A stretch of 64,000 bases of DNA from Photobacterium swingsii (GCF_024346715.1 NZ_AP024853.1:620001-684000), one strand, 5' to 3'. Counted from the stretch's first letter, positions 16,381-25,915 are shown. A program made the numbers and translations. Notes: generated by a model not told the origin, from the letters alone.

Positions 16381-18474
16381 TTAGTAACGGAATTGAATTG
16401 AAGCCATGAAGTTACGGCCTTCACCGATAACCACATTTGTCGCACCTGGGTATTTAGAACTTGTTGAACCGCCACCCGCTAGGTAATCAGTATCAAATAA
16501 GTTTTCAACATTTAGACGAGCAACAATGTCTAACTTCTCATCGTATTTGTAAGTGTGTGCAACACCTAGATCTACGCGCGTGTAGCTGTCTTTTTGGAAT
16601 GTATTTGCCGCATCACCAAAACGCTCACCAACGTAAATCACACCTAAGTTCATATCAGTACCTGTTACGAAGCTATAACGTGACCAAACACTTGCAGAAA
16701 ACTCAGGTACATCTACAGGACGGTTACCTTGGTAAGTTTCATGTTTCGTGTACTCAGCATCTAAGTACATAGCACTTGCGCTTACAGAGAAGTCTTCAGT
16801 TACATAACCTTGCGCTGCTAACTCAGCACCACGGTGAACACGTTCGCCGTCTTGTGTTTTTTTCCACTTACCACTGCTTAATTCAACATCTAGTGGTGAG
16901 TTTACTTCCGTGATATCAAATACAGCACCGCTCACGAACAAGCTATTATCAAGTAGTTCCCACTTAGTACCTAGCTCGTACTGCTTACCTTTAACAGGCT
17001 TTAGTTGCTCACCATCGTTAACATATTGACGGCTGCTTGAGTTAGAAACTTGGCCTTTTGGCTCAAAGCTTTCAGAGTAGTTCACATAAATTGAACCATT
17101 CTCAACTGGCTGATAAATAATTGCTGCTTTAGGAGAAACCGCTGTTTCTTTAATGCCGTTACCACGTTGTTCATCAAAACGTACGCCAGCCAACGCTTTC
17201 CACTGATCGGTAATAGTTACCATATCTTGAACGTAGATACCGTAAGAATCAGTGTGTGAATGTGATTTCTTAACTTTCTTACTCGTGTTGATTTCAGGTG
17301 ATGGTACAGGATTACCTGGTTCAACATATACTTTCGTGAAACTAGCTTGGTTACGCTTATAATCGTAGCCTAGCCAGTTTGCACCAAGTAGTAACTGGTG
17401 ATCCATACCCAGTACATTCGCTTCACCAGTGAAGTCTACGTAAGCTGTTTGGAATACCCAGTGATCTTTACGATCGCTACCACCATGACCAATAGTGCCG
17501 TCAGTTGCGTACTTAGAGAAATCAGGGAAACTTTCTACATCATTACGCTTAAAATCTTGGTAGTTATAGCCCGTTTTTAACGCCCAGTTTGTAGAAAGCT
17601 GTGCATTTACATCAAAGCCATAGTTTTCTACGTCATTTTCAATTTTCGACCATTGCGCATCCCAAATACGCTCATCGCCACCAATAACTTTACCGTCAAC
17701 AACATAAGCACCTGAATCAACGTTACCGTGATCTTTTGTCTTATCAGCATGCACAGAAACAGTAATATCGTTGTTAACGTCATAGTCAACAAACACACCG
17801 CCAACGACACGCTCTGTCGAGTGTGTAGAGCCATCACTGTATGAACGCCAAGATTCTTTCGTCTGCTTAGAAAGAACGGTACGTGCGCGAAGCGTTTCGT
17901 CTTCGTTTAACGCGCCACTCACATCAAGGACGGTGCGAGAGTCATTATTTGAACCAATATCTTGGCTCAAGCTAACTTGTGTTTCATGAGTCGGTTTCTT
18001 AGAAACCATGTTAATCAAGCCACCTGGCGCTGACTTACCGTAGAGCAAACCTGCCGGGCCTTTTAATACCTCTACGCGCTCTAGTAACTCGACTGGCTGA
18101 CGGTAGTGTGACCAATGTTGCTTACCATCGCGTAAGAAGCCAGATGAGCTACCTACTTCAAAACCACGTAGTGAAAAACGCTCACGGTTACGGCTGTCAC
18201 CACCCGCACTTACACTTGCATCATTCTTTAGCACTTCACCCAGTGTGCTTGCACGCTGCTCATTGATGATTTGCTCATCAATAATGGCAACTTGTCCAGG
18301 GGTTTCAAGTTGGGTTGCTTCAATACGCATAGCAGTCGTATTGTTATCCGCTTTGTAGCCGTGATCACGACCAGTAACAACCATATGCTCATCAACTTGT
18401 GTTGTTTCTGCATAAGCTGCTGGCACTGTAAGCACAGCACCAATAAGTAAAGCCAGCTGACTTTTAGAAAACAT
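16381..18474 (-). CDS. TonB-dependent siderophore receptor
   Basis: Outer-membrane receptor of 697 residues (FhuA/FpvA-like family) that imports a ferric siderophore using energy from TonB. It shows a signal peptide (cleavage near AAYA/ET), a TonB box (HMVVTG, about 30-35), a plug domain with NDASVSAGGDSRNRERFSLRG, LERVEVLKGPAGLLYGKSAPG and LINMVSKKP (about 85-160), and a 22-strand barrel ending in the terminal aromatic (SIQFRY) recognised by the Bam machinery. GGAG precedes the ATG. A Fur-box match with an adjacent TAATAT -10-like sequence lies about 100 bases upstream. The substrate is not evident; the family suggests a hydroxamate or mixed siderophore, but this is not proven. Confidence 0.93.
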   Translation of the reverse strand: MFSKSQLALLIGAVLTVPAAYAETTQVDEHMVVTGRDHGYKADNNTTAMRIEATQLETPGQVAIIDEQIINEQRASTLGEVLKNDASVSAGGDSRNRERFSLRGFEVGSSSGFLRDGKQHWSHYRQPVELLERVEVLKGPAGLLYGKSAPGGLINMVSKKPTHETQVSLSQDIGSNNDSRTVLDVSGALNEDETLRARTVLSKQTKESWRSYSDGSTHSTERVVGGVFVDYDVNNDITVSVHADKTKDHGNVDSGAYVVDGKVIGGDERIWDAQWSKIENDVENYGFDVNAQLSTNWALKTGYNYQDFKRNDVESFPDFSKYATDGTIGHGGSDRKDHWVFQTAYVDFTGEANVLGMDHQLLLGANWLGYDYKRNQASFTKVYVEPGNPVPSPEINTSKKVKKSHSHTDSYGIYVQDMVTITDQWKALAGVRFDEQRGNGIKETAVSPKAAIIYQPVENGSIYVNYSESFEPKGQVSNSSSRQYVNDGEQLKPVKGKQYELGTKWELLDNSLFVSGAVFDITEVNSPLDVELSSGKWKKTQDGERVHRGAELAAQGYVTEDFSVSASAMYLDAEYTKHETYQGNRPVDVPEFSASVWSRYSFVTGTDMNLGVIYVGERFGDAANTFQKDSYTRVDLGVAHTYKYDEKLDIVARLNVENLFDTDYLAGGGSTSSKYPGATNVVIGEGRNFMASIQFRY

Positions 18475-18576
18475 AATCCGTTATCTCCAAATAAATGTGT
18501 AATGAGCTATTTTGTTTATTAGGGTCTAGTACTCATCACAGCCTTTCGGCCACTGCAAAATTTAGCGAAATATTAG

Positions 18577-18591
18577 TGATAACCATTATTA
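18577..18591 (-). promoter_or_regulatory. Fur box upstream of siderophore receptor
   Basis: TGATAACCATTATTA fits the 7-1-7 Fur motif at 12 of 14 fixed positions. On the minus strand a TAATAT -10-like element follows at once, so binding would block the receptor promoter. The divergent gene at 18754 could also be influenced. Confidence 0.65.
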
Positions 18592-18714
18592 TTTGCAGTT
18601 AAATTTACATTCTTTGCATTCGTAAAGTTTTGTAAACGGACAATGTGTCCTACTGGCACTTTTGTGCTAGTAACGTATGCGTATTCTTTGAGGTGAACTT
18701 GCTGTATTAAGATG

Positions 18715-18720
18715 TATAAT
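18715..18720 (+). promoter_or_regulatory. Candidate -10 element for plus-strand gene at 18754
   Basis: A perfect TATAAT 34 bases before the GTG start. No good -35 element lies at 16-18 bases: TTGAGG is 21 bases away. It may be activator-dependent. Confidence 0.35.
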
Positions 18721-18753
18721 GTAGTGGATTCTATTGATTATTCGGTATAAAAA

Positions 18754-19191
18754 GTGACCCAACTGACTCTCGAAGCTGCGCATGAACAACTAGCCGCTTT
18801 AAACCTTAAACCTGAGAATATGCGTTTTGTAACTGTAAACGCGATGGATGAAGAACTACTAGAAAGCTGTACGACAACAGAAGACGAAAGTTTTTATAAC
18901 AGCTATATGAATGTAATCTTCACGAAAGGCGATCGTTACGTATTAGGTTACCGCTGTGAAAACGAAGGCGAGATTGTTGATCACGCGATTATTAAACGTG
19001 GTGATGAGTACTTTGATCCTACATTACAAATCAAAGGCAACTTTACCCCTTACCGCTATGCAATTTTGACTGAATTTAAAGTATTTGATGTTATGCGCCA
19101 TGCTAAATCTAATAAAGATTTTCCACCTGATGTCGATTACCTTCGCGCACGTGCCAAACATTACAAAAATGTAATTATTGCAGATAAATAA
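18754..19191 (+). CDS. Conserved hypothetical cytoplasmic protein
   Basis: A 145-residue soluble protein beginning at GTG 18754, with no strong ribosome-binding site before it. It is acidic in the middle (a run containing TTEDESF) and basic at the C-terminus (RARAKHYKN). There is no signal peptide, membrane segment or recognisable motif, and I cannot assign a family. It is the only plus-strand gene in the host part and is divergent from the siderophore receptor, sharing the region that holds the Fur-box match, so iron-dependent expression is possible. A bidirectional terminator follows it. Confidence 0.75.
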   Translation: MTQLTLEAAHEQLAALNLKPENMRFVTVNAMDEELLESCTTTEDESFYNSYMNVIFTKGDRYVLGYRCENEGEIVDHAIIKRGDEYFDPTLQIKGNFTPYRYAILTEFKVFDVMRHAKSNKDFPPDVDYLRARAKHYKNVIIADK

Positions 19192-19224
19192 TTTACTATT
19201 TTGCGAACACCTTAAATTCATTAT

Positions 19225-19250
19225 AAAAACGGCCCTTCTGGTCCGTTTTT
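19225..19250. terminator. Bidirectional terminator between convergent genes
   Basis: AAAAACGG-CC / GG-CCGTTTTT hairpin with a TTCT loop and one internal mismatch, with T runs on both strands. It serves the plus gene ending at 19191 and the minus gene ending at 19268. Confidence 0.85.
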
Positions 19251-19267
19251 ATATAGTATCACCAAGG

Positions 19268-19837
19268 CTATTTCATCAATTTCTGAGTAAACCCATCATT
19301 TTCAATAGATTTATCTATAGTTTGATTAATTGTTTCTTCTGCCAATAAGCGCAATTTTCCGACATTACCAAAGAAAGCGGTATCAAATCCATTACCATCA
19401 GAGACTTGATAGTTATCAAACAACTGAGAAAAGACAACCTTTGAATCTATATTATTCAAAAGATCCACTTTAATCGAAGCTGTTGCTTCACGGTTTACAT
19501 ATTGACTTGCATCAACCTTCATTAAAGTCAGCACAATTTTGTAAGGCGCCTGATCATCAGATGTATACAAGTTACGCTGCTTTAAGGCATCAATATACAT
19601 ACCTTTAATTGTATCGCTCGTAACTGTTTTTGTGCGTAATGTTTTTAAACTTCCGCCCCAACCGTGACGTATTGCACCTAACCAATCCTTATCAGTGCCT
19701 CTTTCATCATAAACTGTCACTTTATTAATGATTGGCGTTTTCTGAATAACATGATGTCCTTTATAAGTTAAGTTAACATAATGCGTTGAGCAGCCAGAAA
19801 GCATCAGTGTTGCTAATAATATGAGTCTATTTAACAT
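19268..19837 (-). CDS. Small lipoprotein, unknown function (YajG-like appearance)
   Basis: A lipoprotein of about 189 residues. ATG 19837 is chosen over a TTG two codons upstream. The signal ends in the lipobox LMLSGC, with Cys16 as the lipidated residue. The mature part mixes beta strands and helices (VTVYDERGTDKDWLG; IKGMYIDALKQRNL; YKIVLTLMKVDAS; SIKVDLL), a layout like YajG-type or LPS-assembly-like small lipoproteins, but similarity is too weak for a name. It follows the 663-residue lipoprotein gene by 32 bases and is probably in the same operon. Confidence 0.75.
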   Translation of the reverse strand: MLNRLILLATLMLSGCSTHYVNLTYKGHHVIQKTPIINKVTVYDERGTDKDWLGAIRHGWGGSLKTLRTKTVTSDTIKGMYIDALKQRNLYTSDDQAPYKIVLTLMKVDASQYVNREATASIKVDLLNNIDSKVVFSQLFDNYQVSDGNGFDTAFFGNVGKLRLLAEETINQTIDKSIENDGFTQKLMK

Positions 19838-19869
19838 CGACAATAACCAAAATAAGTTTATGAATAATA

Positions 19870-21852
19870 CTATTCAGCGACAGCTAAACATGCGAAAGCA
19901 TACTTGCTATCCATCTTAGCTGGAACATATTCATTTGAATCAACAACATACTTACCGTCAGGCTCTTTAGTCACAAATTGCTGTGTTGTAAGATAAATTG
20001 GCCACTGGTGCCTACCACCGGGAATAACACCATCACTAAAATTGATTGCCGAACTAATTACGCCAGGTGCACCGTATGTACGTAAGCAAAAGTCATTAGC
20101 TTGCTTGGGTGTCATTTTCAGTCCCTTTACCACATTGGATGCATCAAGAATAATGCTGGGCTCCGCTGAGCTAAAGCCTGGATCTTTATCCATGTTTAAC
20201 TCTTTAAACTCTTCCCATGTATAAGGGCGACGAATTCGATATTTTTTCCCTGATACTGTGACCTTAACTTCACGCTTATAGTTCATGGCAACGCGAGTTT
20301 TATCACTATTATCAAAAATCATTCCAGCCGTTAATTTGACGTTACTTTTAACTTCTCGACAAATATCATCACTATTCTGTATTTCCTCATCTAAAGAAAT
20401 ACAAAGAGACACTGGATATAAGTTATTAAATGAAGGGGCTAGTTTATCTACACTAACAGGCTTTACCTTATTATCTGTAAAATCTAATTCCATAGCGGAA
20501 GTGATCATCTTAGATGCTGACATCCAATATGAAAGCTTGAAGTCTGGGTAGCCAGAGAGATGTGGTGTTATCACTCCCCCTTCAATCAGTTGGCCATGCC
20601 CTTCAAACCAGGCAATATCTTCTGTTACACACTCCGTATTACCCTGCTCTTTGGCATTAACAGGCGTCACACAAAATCGAATTTTATTGCCTTTACCTTC
20701 ATCGCTAACCTGCAAGGTATAAGTGCGATCGGAACTAACCGTAGTGGCAACATTATTTTTAATCACACTCCATTCATAACGACTATCAGACTCAGGGTCA
20801 TTATTTAAATCATAGTATTTATATACACCTGTCAGCTTATGACCACCAAATCGAACGCCTTCTATACCAGCATTCATCGCTCGAGGAATCGAACCTTTAA
20901 TAGCCCAAACCGTTCCAGTTGCTGTACAAGTTTCAATACTATTCTTAGGCAAGCCTGTTTGCGCATAGGCCGTTACACACCCTTTTACACGGTTACCCGC
21001 CATGCTTTCATTTAGTGATAAAGAACGGGTAGTCGCTATTTTCTTATCATTTAGATACCAACCAAATGACACCCTACTCTTATCTTCTTTATCGCTATCA
21101 CGATCGGAATAGTCGTAATCTAGATATAGTGATTGACCAACCTCAATCTTGGTTGGCAACGCGGTAATATCAACATCAGGTCGCTCACCAGTACGTGGTT
21201 GAATGGCATTGGTTTTAGCAGAGCACGCTAACTTAATGTTCGTTTTTTTATCAAATGCACAAACAGAAATCTGGTGGCCTTCATCATCACGCGTCAACCA
21301 ATATTGCTGCTGAGTAATGCCCTGTATGGCCTTTTCATTTCGATACCACTGAACACGCGTATCATAGTCACTGCTATCAAGTACCCAAACATCTAAAGGC
21401 GAACCAACAGTATTGTTAGTGGCTGCGTTCGGAATCGAGACCTTCGGTGTTTGAGGAACGTACTTGCTCTCAATAGGTAACGATGTTGAGCAGGTTTTAG
21501 AGCCTTCAGCACGGTTGCCTCGATTAATAGGCTTAACACAAAATCTAATTTCTAAACCTACCAAATTATTATCAATTGGAATACGATAGGTACTGCCTTT
21601 ATAAACACTACTGCCATCAATTTCCCAATAAAGATCAGAACCATCCATTTCTTCAGGAGTAGTATTTGATACAAAACTATAGGTCCCTTTCAGGTTATCA
21701 CCAATTTCAATGACATCTCCTTCCAGGTTCTCAAATGCGACATTTACCGCTTCAGGGTAAGAGACAATCTTTGTTGAGCTCGCTCCACTACCTTCACCAC
21801 CACAAGCAACTAAGGTGGTGGTAAGCAGCATCACAGATATTTTCTTATACAT
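19870..21852 (-). CDS. Large Ig-like repeat lipoprotein, copy A
   Basis: A surface or periplasmic lipoprotein of about 660 residues, taken from ATG 21852 rather than the TTG three codons upstream. The lipobox LVAC places the lipidated Cys at 17. It has at least three repeats of an Ig-like module with the cycle GDNLKGTYSFVSN...WEIDGSSVYKGSTYRIP...IRFCVKPINRG, each carrying a Trp-rich strand and a conserved Cys near the strand end. The C-terminal quarter (about 520-655) is different, with RRPYTWEEFKELN and MTPKQANDFC. Its neighbour at 22171 has the same layout, so the two arose by duplication. Function unknown; adhesion or surface binding is inference. Confidence 0.75.
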   Translation of the reverse strand: MYKKISVMLLTTTLVACGGEGSGASSTKIVSYPEAVNVAFENLEGDVIEIGDNLKGTYSFVSNTTPEEMDGSDLYWEIDGSSVYKGSTYRIPIDNNLVGLEIRFCVKPINRGNRAEGSKTCSTSLPIESKYVPQTPKVSIPNAATNNTVGSPLDVWVLDSSDYDTRVQWYRNEKAIQGITQQQYWLTRDDEGHQISVCAFDKKTNIKLACSAKTNAIQPRTGERPDVDITALPTKIEVGQSLYLDYDYSDRDSDKEDKSRVSFGWYLNDKKIATTRSLSLNESMAGNRVKGCVTAYAQTGLPKNSIETCTATGTVWAIKGSIPRAMNAGIEGVRFGGHKLTGVYKYYDLNNDPESDSRYEWSVIKNNVATTVSSDRTYTLQVSDEGKGNKIRFCVTPVNAKEQGNTECVTEDIAWFEGHGQLIEGGVITPHLSGYPDFKLSYWMSASKMITSAMELDFTDNKVKPVSVDKLAPSFNNLYPVSLCISLDEEIQNSDDICREVKSNVKLTAGMIFDNSDKTRVAMNYKREVKVTVSGKKYRIRRPYTWEEFKELNMDKDPGFSSAEPSIILDASNVVKGLKMTPKQANDFCLRTYGAPGVISSAINFSDGVIPGGRHQWPIYLTTQQFVTKEPDGKYVVDSNEYVPAKMDSKYAFACLAVAE

Positions 21853-22170
21853 AAAAATCAACTTTACTTTTATTTTTTACTATTTAAAGCAGACAACACC
21901 AGGGTATTGTACAGTGTACATTTTAATTTAAATAAAAAATTTTCCAACTATAAAATTAAATTAACGTTAAAAAACATCCACTGCAACATAAGTAATTGAA
22001 AAAAGGGATTAGAACATTAAATAAATCATCCAAACCGACACAGATAGACATCCATATTAAATGTGGCTTTTTTTACTAATGTAAAAGACGTAAGATAAAA
22101 TAATGAGGCTTTTAGGCAGGGGCTATCCTTGCTTGTGTTTTATCCCAAGCAAGGATGTATATTTAAGTTA
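21853..22170. other. Intergenic region between paralogous lipoprotein genes
   Basis: About 318 bases, strongly AT-rich, with no convincing coding frame. It must hold the promoter of lipoprotein copy A. The only structure I see is the hairpin at 22125-22156 close to the stop of copy B. Confidence 0.5.
22125..22156 (-). terminator. Hairpin after lipoprotein copy B
   Basis: Perfect 10-bp stem ATCCTTGCTT / AAGCAAGGAT with a 12-base loop, 15 bases past the stop of the gene at 22171. There is no T-tract, so it is either an mRNA 3' stabiliser or a weak terminator. Confidence 0.45.
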
Positions 22171-24156
22171 TTATGGTATTAGGGATACACACTCAAAAGC
22201 ATATTTTTTATGGCTGTCGGCCGCGACTAAATTCCCGTTTTTTATAACAAAGAAATCATTCAACTCTTTAGTTACAAATTCTTGTTCAACAAGTTCTTCG
22301 GGCCAATTATAGTTATCATTATTTGCATAACGCTTATAGATATATGTGCTAGCAATACCTGGCTCACCAAACTTCAATCGACAATATCTATCCGCATCTT
22401 GAGGAGTCATTTTCAAGCCGATTAAGTCACTATTCGCTAAAGATGACGCTTCTGCACTGCGAAATTTCTCTTTCATTTCTACAGGCAAGGTTCTAAACTC
22501 CGCCCAAGTTTCAGGGCGATGAAGATAATATCCACGATCTATATTAACTGATTTATTGATGTTCATTGCAGCGTGATAACCACTATCACCTTTTACTGTA
22601 ATAGATCGTGTTAATTTATGGTTCGCTGGTAGTTCACGGCATACATCATCACTATTTAATATTTCATTGTCAAAAGAGACACATAAGCTTATCGCTCTTA
22701 AATTAATAAAGCTTGGTAATGTCGGACCAATTAGAAGTCGAGAAATAGTATTCGGCTCTGTACTTATAGCCAGCGGAAATACGGCACTTTTATTGGTTGA
22801 TAGCCAATATGATTGACGAAATTCAGGGTAACCAGTAAGAGTTGCCGTTATCTCACCACCTTCTTTAAGCTCACCGGCACCATCAAGCCATGCTATGTTT
22901 TCTGTCACGCAACGAGGAAGCCCCTGAGTATGACTATTTTGGGGAGTCACACAAAAACGGATTTTATTCCCCTTGGCTTCATCTCCAGCTTGTAACCTGT
23001 AATATGGTTCACTACTTACATCTTTTTCTATATCACCATGAATAATGGACCATCTATAAACGCTTTGAGTTTCTGGCACACTGTTACTTTCATAGTAATC
23101 ATAAGTACCTTGAAGCCGCTCCCCCTCAAAGCGATGTCCTGAAATAGCAACATTCATAGCTTGAGGTATACCATCAGGAATAGCGTGTACAGTAACCTCC
23201 TCTGTACAGATCATTTCACCTGATTTCGGCCAGCCCGTTAATGAATAAGGCGTAACACAACCCTTTATTTTTTTATCAAGCATCGAATCATCAATATGTA
23301 ATGATTGGTCCGATGAAGTACGGTTACCATCTATAAACCACGAGAATGAGGTCATATTGATATCTTCTTTATCGTTATCAAAATCGACAAATTCATAGTC
23401 TAGGACTAACGTATTCCCTGACTCTACTTGAGTGGGTAACGGCTTAATAACCACAAAAGGCGCAGTGCCAGTAGCGGCATTAATTGCATTTGTTTCCTCT
23501 GAGCATGAAACTAAGGTTTCTGTGGTTAAATCTATAATACATACTGAAATATGCTTACCTTCATCATCCACTGTCAGCCAATAAGAAGCTTGATTTTCAT
23601 TAGGGATAATTTGGCCGTCACGCAACCAACGATAGGTAAACTCTTCATTTGGCGCTTCACCATCTTTATCAACAACAAAGGTTAATAATTCAGACCCAAC
23701 TTCTTCAGGAGAATATGCATTCGATAAAATCTTAACAAGATGATTTGTATCGTTAAAATATATTGGTGAGATTAACACATATTTTGAGCAGGCTTTTTCT
23801 CCTGCTTTTCGATCTGCTCGATTGAAGGGAATAACGCAGAAACGGATTCTTATACCCGCGAGGCTATTGTCTTTAGGAATTCGGTATTTAAATCCACGGT
23901 GGATACTCATTCCGGCTTCAGTTTCCCAGTAGCCAATCGAGGCATCAAGCCCTGGTGGAACACTCGTAGAGTTAAACTTGTACTGACCAATCGCTTCTTG
24001 ACCCGATTGAATCTGATCGCCTTGCTCAATACCACTCAGTGCAACATTGGTCGCTTTCGGAGGCTTAGATACTTTTTGCTGCTCTGAATTACCATCACCA
24101 CTGCCACATGCCGTAATAAATACAGTCAGCAACAAAATATAAACATATCTATGCAT
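22171..24156 (-). CDS. Large Ig-like repeat lipoprotein, copy B
   Basis: A 661-residue lipoprotein parallel to copy A over its whole length. It has the lipobox ITAC (Cys17), Ig-like repeats (GDQIQSGQEAIGQYKF, YRIPKDNSLAGIRIRFCV; RFEGERLQGTYDYYES, NKIRFCVTPQNSHTQG) and the same C-terminal region (HRPETWAEFRTLP, LKMTPQDADRYC). Repeats of this type (added glycine loop, strand with Trp, IRFCV) occur in secreted and surface proteins of marine bacteria. It has its own upstream region and a hairpin downstream, so it is likely transcribed alone. No enzyme motif is visible. Confidence 0.75.
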   Translation of the reverse strand: MHRYVYILLLTVFITACGSGDGNSEQQKVSKPPKATNVALSGIEQGDQIQSGQEAIGQYKFNSTSVPPGLDASIGYWETEAGMSIHRGFKYRIPKDNSLAGIRIRFCVIPFNRADRKAGEKACSKYVLISPIYFNDTNHLVKILSNAYSPEEVGSELLTFVVDKDGEAPNEEFTYRWLRDGQIIPNENQASYWLTVDDEGKHISVCIIDLTTETLVSCSEETNAINAATGTAPFVVIKPLPTQVESGNTLVLDYEFVDFDNDKEDINMTSFSWFIDGNRTSSDQSLHIDDSMLDKKIKGCVTPYSLTGWPKSGEMICTEEVTVHAIPDGIPQAMNVAISGHRFEGERLQGTYDYYESNSVPETQSVYRWSIIHGDIEKDVSSEPYYRLQAGDEAKGNKIRFCVTPQNSHTQGLPRCVTENIAWLDGAGELKEGGEITATLTGYPEFRQSYWLSTNKSAVFPLAISTEPNTISRLLIGPTLPSFINLRAISLCVSFDNEILNSDDVCRELPANHKLTRSITVKGDSGYHAAMNINKSVNIDRGYYLHRPETWAEFRTLPVEMKEKFRSAEASSLANSDLIGLKMTPQDADRYCRLKFGEPGIASTYIYKRYANNDNYNWPEELVEQEFVTKELNDFFVIKNGNLVAADSHKKYAFECVSLIP

Positions 24157-24193
24157 ATAATAATTTCTTTCTATTTCTATATTCCCAATAGCA

Positions 24194-24217
24194 CAAAGGG
24201 CGCTTTCACGCCCTTTG
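24194..24217 (-). terminator. Hairpin downstream of sensor kinase gene
   Basis: Perfect CAAAGGGCG / CGCCCTTTG stem with a 6-base loop, 200 bases beyond the kinase stop. The T-tract on the minus side is short. It could also lie in the leader of lipoprotein copy B. Confidence 0.5.
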
Positions 24218-24416
24218 ATTAGGAAACAATTAGTTATCTGCCAACTACGATGAGTAGCACTTCTTCAATGATTGCTATTTTACGCTTTGGCACTCAGTTA
24301 TCAATAGTTGTCGATATATAGATTCATAATTCATATGAATTTGAAGTTATTTTATTTATCACCTAGCAATCACAAAAAGAATTAAAATATACCTTTTATG
24401 AATAATATTAATAGCC

Positions 24417-25820
24417 TTATCTCAAGTCATCTCGTTGTGATTTCGGGAATCGCAGAGTTATCCTTAGCCCTCCTTTTTGGCAATTCTCTGCTGTCACGCT
24501 ACCTTTCATCACCGCCATAGATTCTTTGACTATCGCAAGCCCTAACCCATTGCCACCAGATAACTTATCGCGTGCATTTTCAATACGAGTAAAGGGGTCG
24601 AAAATATGTTTTAAGTGCAACGGTGGGATCCCTTGCCCATTATCCGTAATCTCTAATTTCACGAGGTTATCCGCTTCATAAGCAGACACATGAATAATGG
24701 CATTTTCACCTGCATATTTAATCGCATTACCCACCAAGTTTTTAATAACCCGCGAAGCTAATCGATTATCAGCCATAACTAGGGGTAACGCTTTACTCAC
24801 ATGGCTAGTTATGGTCTGCCCTGGAAGCTTACTATGTTGTGCTTCCAGTACATGCAATGAACATAGTGCTTCTAGCTGAATAGGTACGAGCTGTGGATCA
24901 TAACTCGCATTTTCTAATCGGCTGAATTCTAAAATTTCACTAACCAAATCATTCATCTCATCAGATTCCCTCTCTAGCCTATCAGCCATTATCTGCTGTT
25001 CATCCGATAAATGACGACGTAAGAGATGCAAAGCCAGAGCGTGGCGCGCTAGTGGTGTTTTGAGTTCATGGGATACATCACGAATTAAACGTTTCTGTTT
25101 TTCTGCAAGCTCGTGGATACGATGAGTCATGTGATCAAAATCTTTCGCGAGCTCGCTAAACTCCTTGACACTTTCACCCACTTCGCTTGCAACACGCACG
25201 GAGAAATCACCTTCAGATAAACGGCGGCTCGCTTCTTGTAGTTGAGTCAGGGGACGCTGTAAGTAACGCGCTAATAATGCAGAAAATACAGTCAGTATCA
25301 ATGCTGCAATAACAACTTGGCTTATTGCAAAATAGTAACGAAACGTATGAGCTGGGTGTTTTTCGTGTGGAAACTGAATAACAAGCTGGTTGCCGGCATC
25401 TAATGGTACAGCGATGATAGGCTGATTCACTCTGTCATCTAAAATTGTATCTAGGCTACGAACAAAGTTTAATTTGAACTTAAAATGTGGGTGCATTTCA
25501 CGCCCACTAAGTACGTTTTGCTGCTTATCAAGCACAAAAAGGTAATAATCTTGGCCTCTTTCCCAATCGGCAAGCTCATCCATATCCCCCTCTGCAATCA
25601 TGACTTCAGCTTGAAGTGAAAGGGCTAACATTTCACTCTGTACTCGACTGGGTACATGTAGCAGAGCCTTAACCAATGCATGTTCCGCAATGTTTTGTAG
25701 CCCCAAAATGAGCAGTAAAATAACAGCAAAGTACGAGAAGAGTTTATAGGCTAACGATCCCTGTCGGTTAAGCTTAAACAAGGCTTTTGGGGAGAATCGG
25801 ACTGATTGAATGCTTTGCAT
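24417..25820 (-). CDS. Sensor histidine kinase (CpxA-like architecture)
   Basis: An inner-membrane sensor kinase of 467 residues. TM1 is at about 28-47, a periplasmic sensor domain at 48-162, TM2 at 165-187, HAMP at 188-240, and HisKA has phospho-acceptor H251 (VSHELKTPL). The ATPase domain shows N365 (NLVGNAIKYA), D393 (DNGQGIP) and GGNGLGLAI (422-430). It phosphorylates the OmpR-type regulator encoded just upstream. The layout resembles CpxA and other envelope-stress or metal sensors, but the signal is unknown. A good Shine-Dalgarno (TGAGGA) precedes the ATG. A terminator-like hairpin lies between the two genes, so the kinase is probably made at a lower level than the regulator. Confidence 0.9.
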   Translation of the reverse strand: MQSIQSVRFSPKALFKLNRQGSLAYKLFSYFAVILLLILGLQNIAEHALVKALLHVPSRVQSEMLALSLQAEVMIAEGDMDELADWERGQDYYLFVLDKQQNVLSGREMHPHFKFKLNFVRSLDTILDDRVNQPIIAVPLDAGNQLVIQFPHEKHPAHTFRYYFAISQVVIAALILTVFSALLARYLQRPLTQLQEASRRLSEGDFSVRVASEVGESVKEFSELAKDFDHMTHRIHELAEKQKRLIRDVSHELKTPLARHALALHLLRRHLSDEQQIMADRLERESDEMNDLVSEILEFSRLENASYDPQLVPIQLEALCSLHVLEAQHSKLPGQTITSHVSKALPLVMADNRLASRVIKNLVGNAIKYAGENAIIHVSAYEADNLVKLEITDNGQGIPPLHLKHIFDPFTRIENARDKLSGGNGLGLAIVKESMAVMKGSVTAENCQKGGLRITLRFPKSQRDDLR

Positions 25821-25838
25821 GTTTCCTCAACGCAAAAA

Positions 25839-25859
25839 AGGCTACGCTTTGCGCAGCCT
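25839..25859 (-). terminator. Terminator-like hairpin between regulator and kinase genes
   Basis: AGGCTGCGC / GCGTAGCCT stem (one G-U pair), AAA loop, followed on the minus strand by six T. It sits inside the presumed two-gene operon, 57 bases after the regulator stop, and would act as a partial terminator. Confidence 0.7.
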
Positions 25860-25915
25860 AATAAATCGAGTGCCAGTTTAAATAGACACAGTGGTTATCT
25901 TCGTATTAGAACAGA

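Noticed and set aside
24250..24321. Possible 23-residue plus-strand peptide downstream of the kinase gene
   Set aside because: No ribosome-binding site, no promoter and no conserved feature; chance frame in AT-rich DNA.
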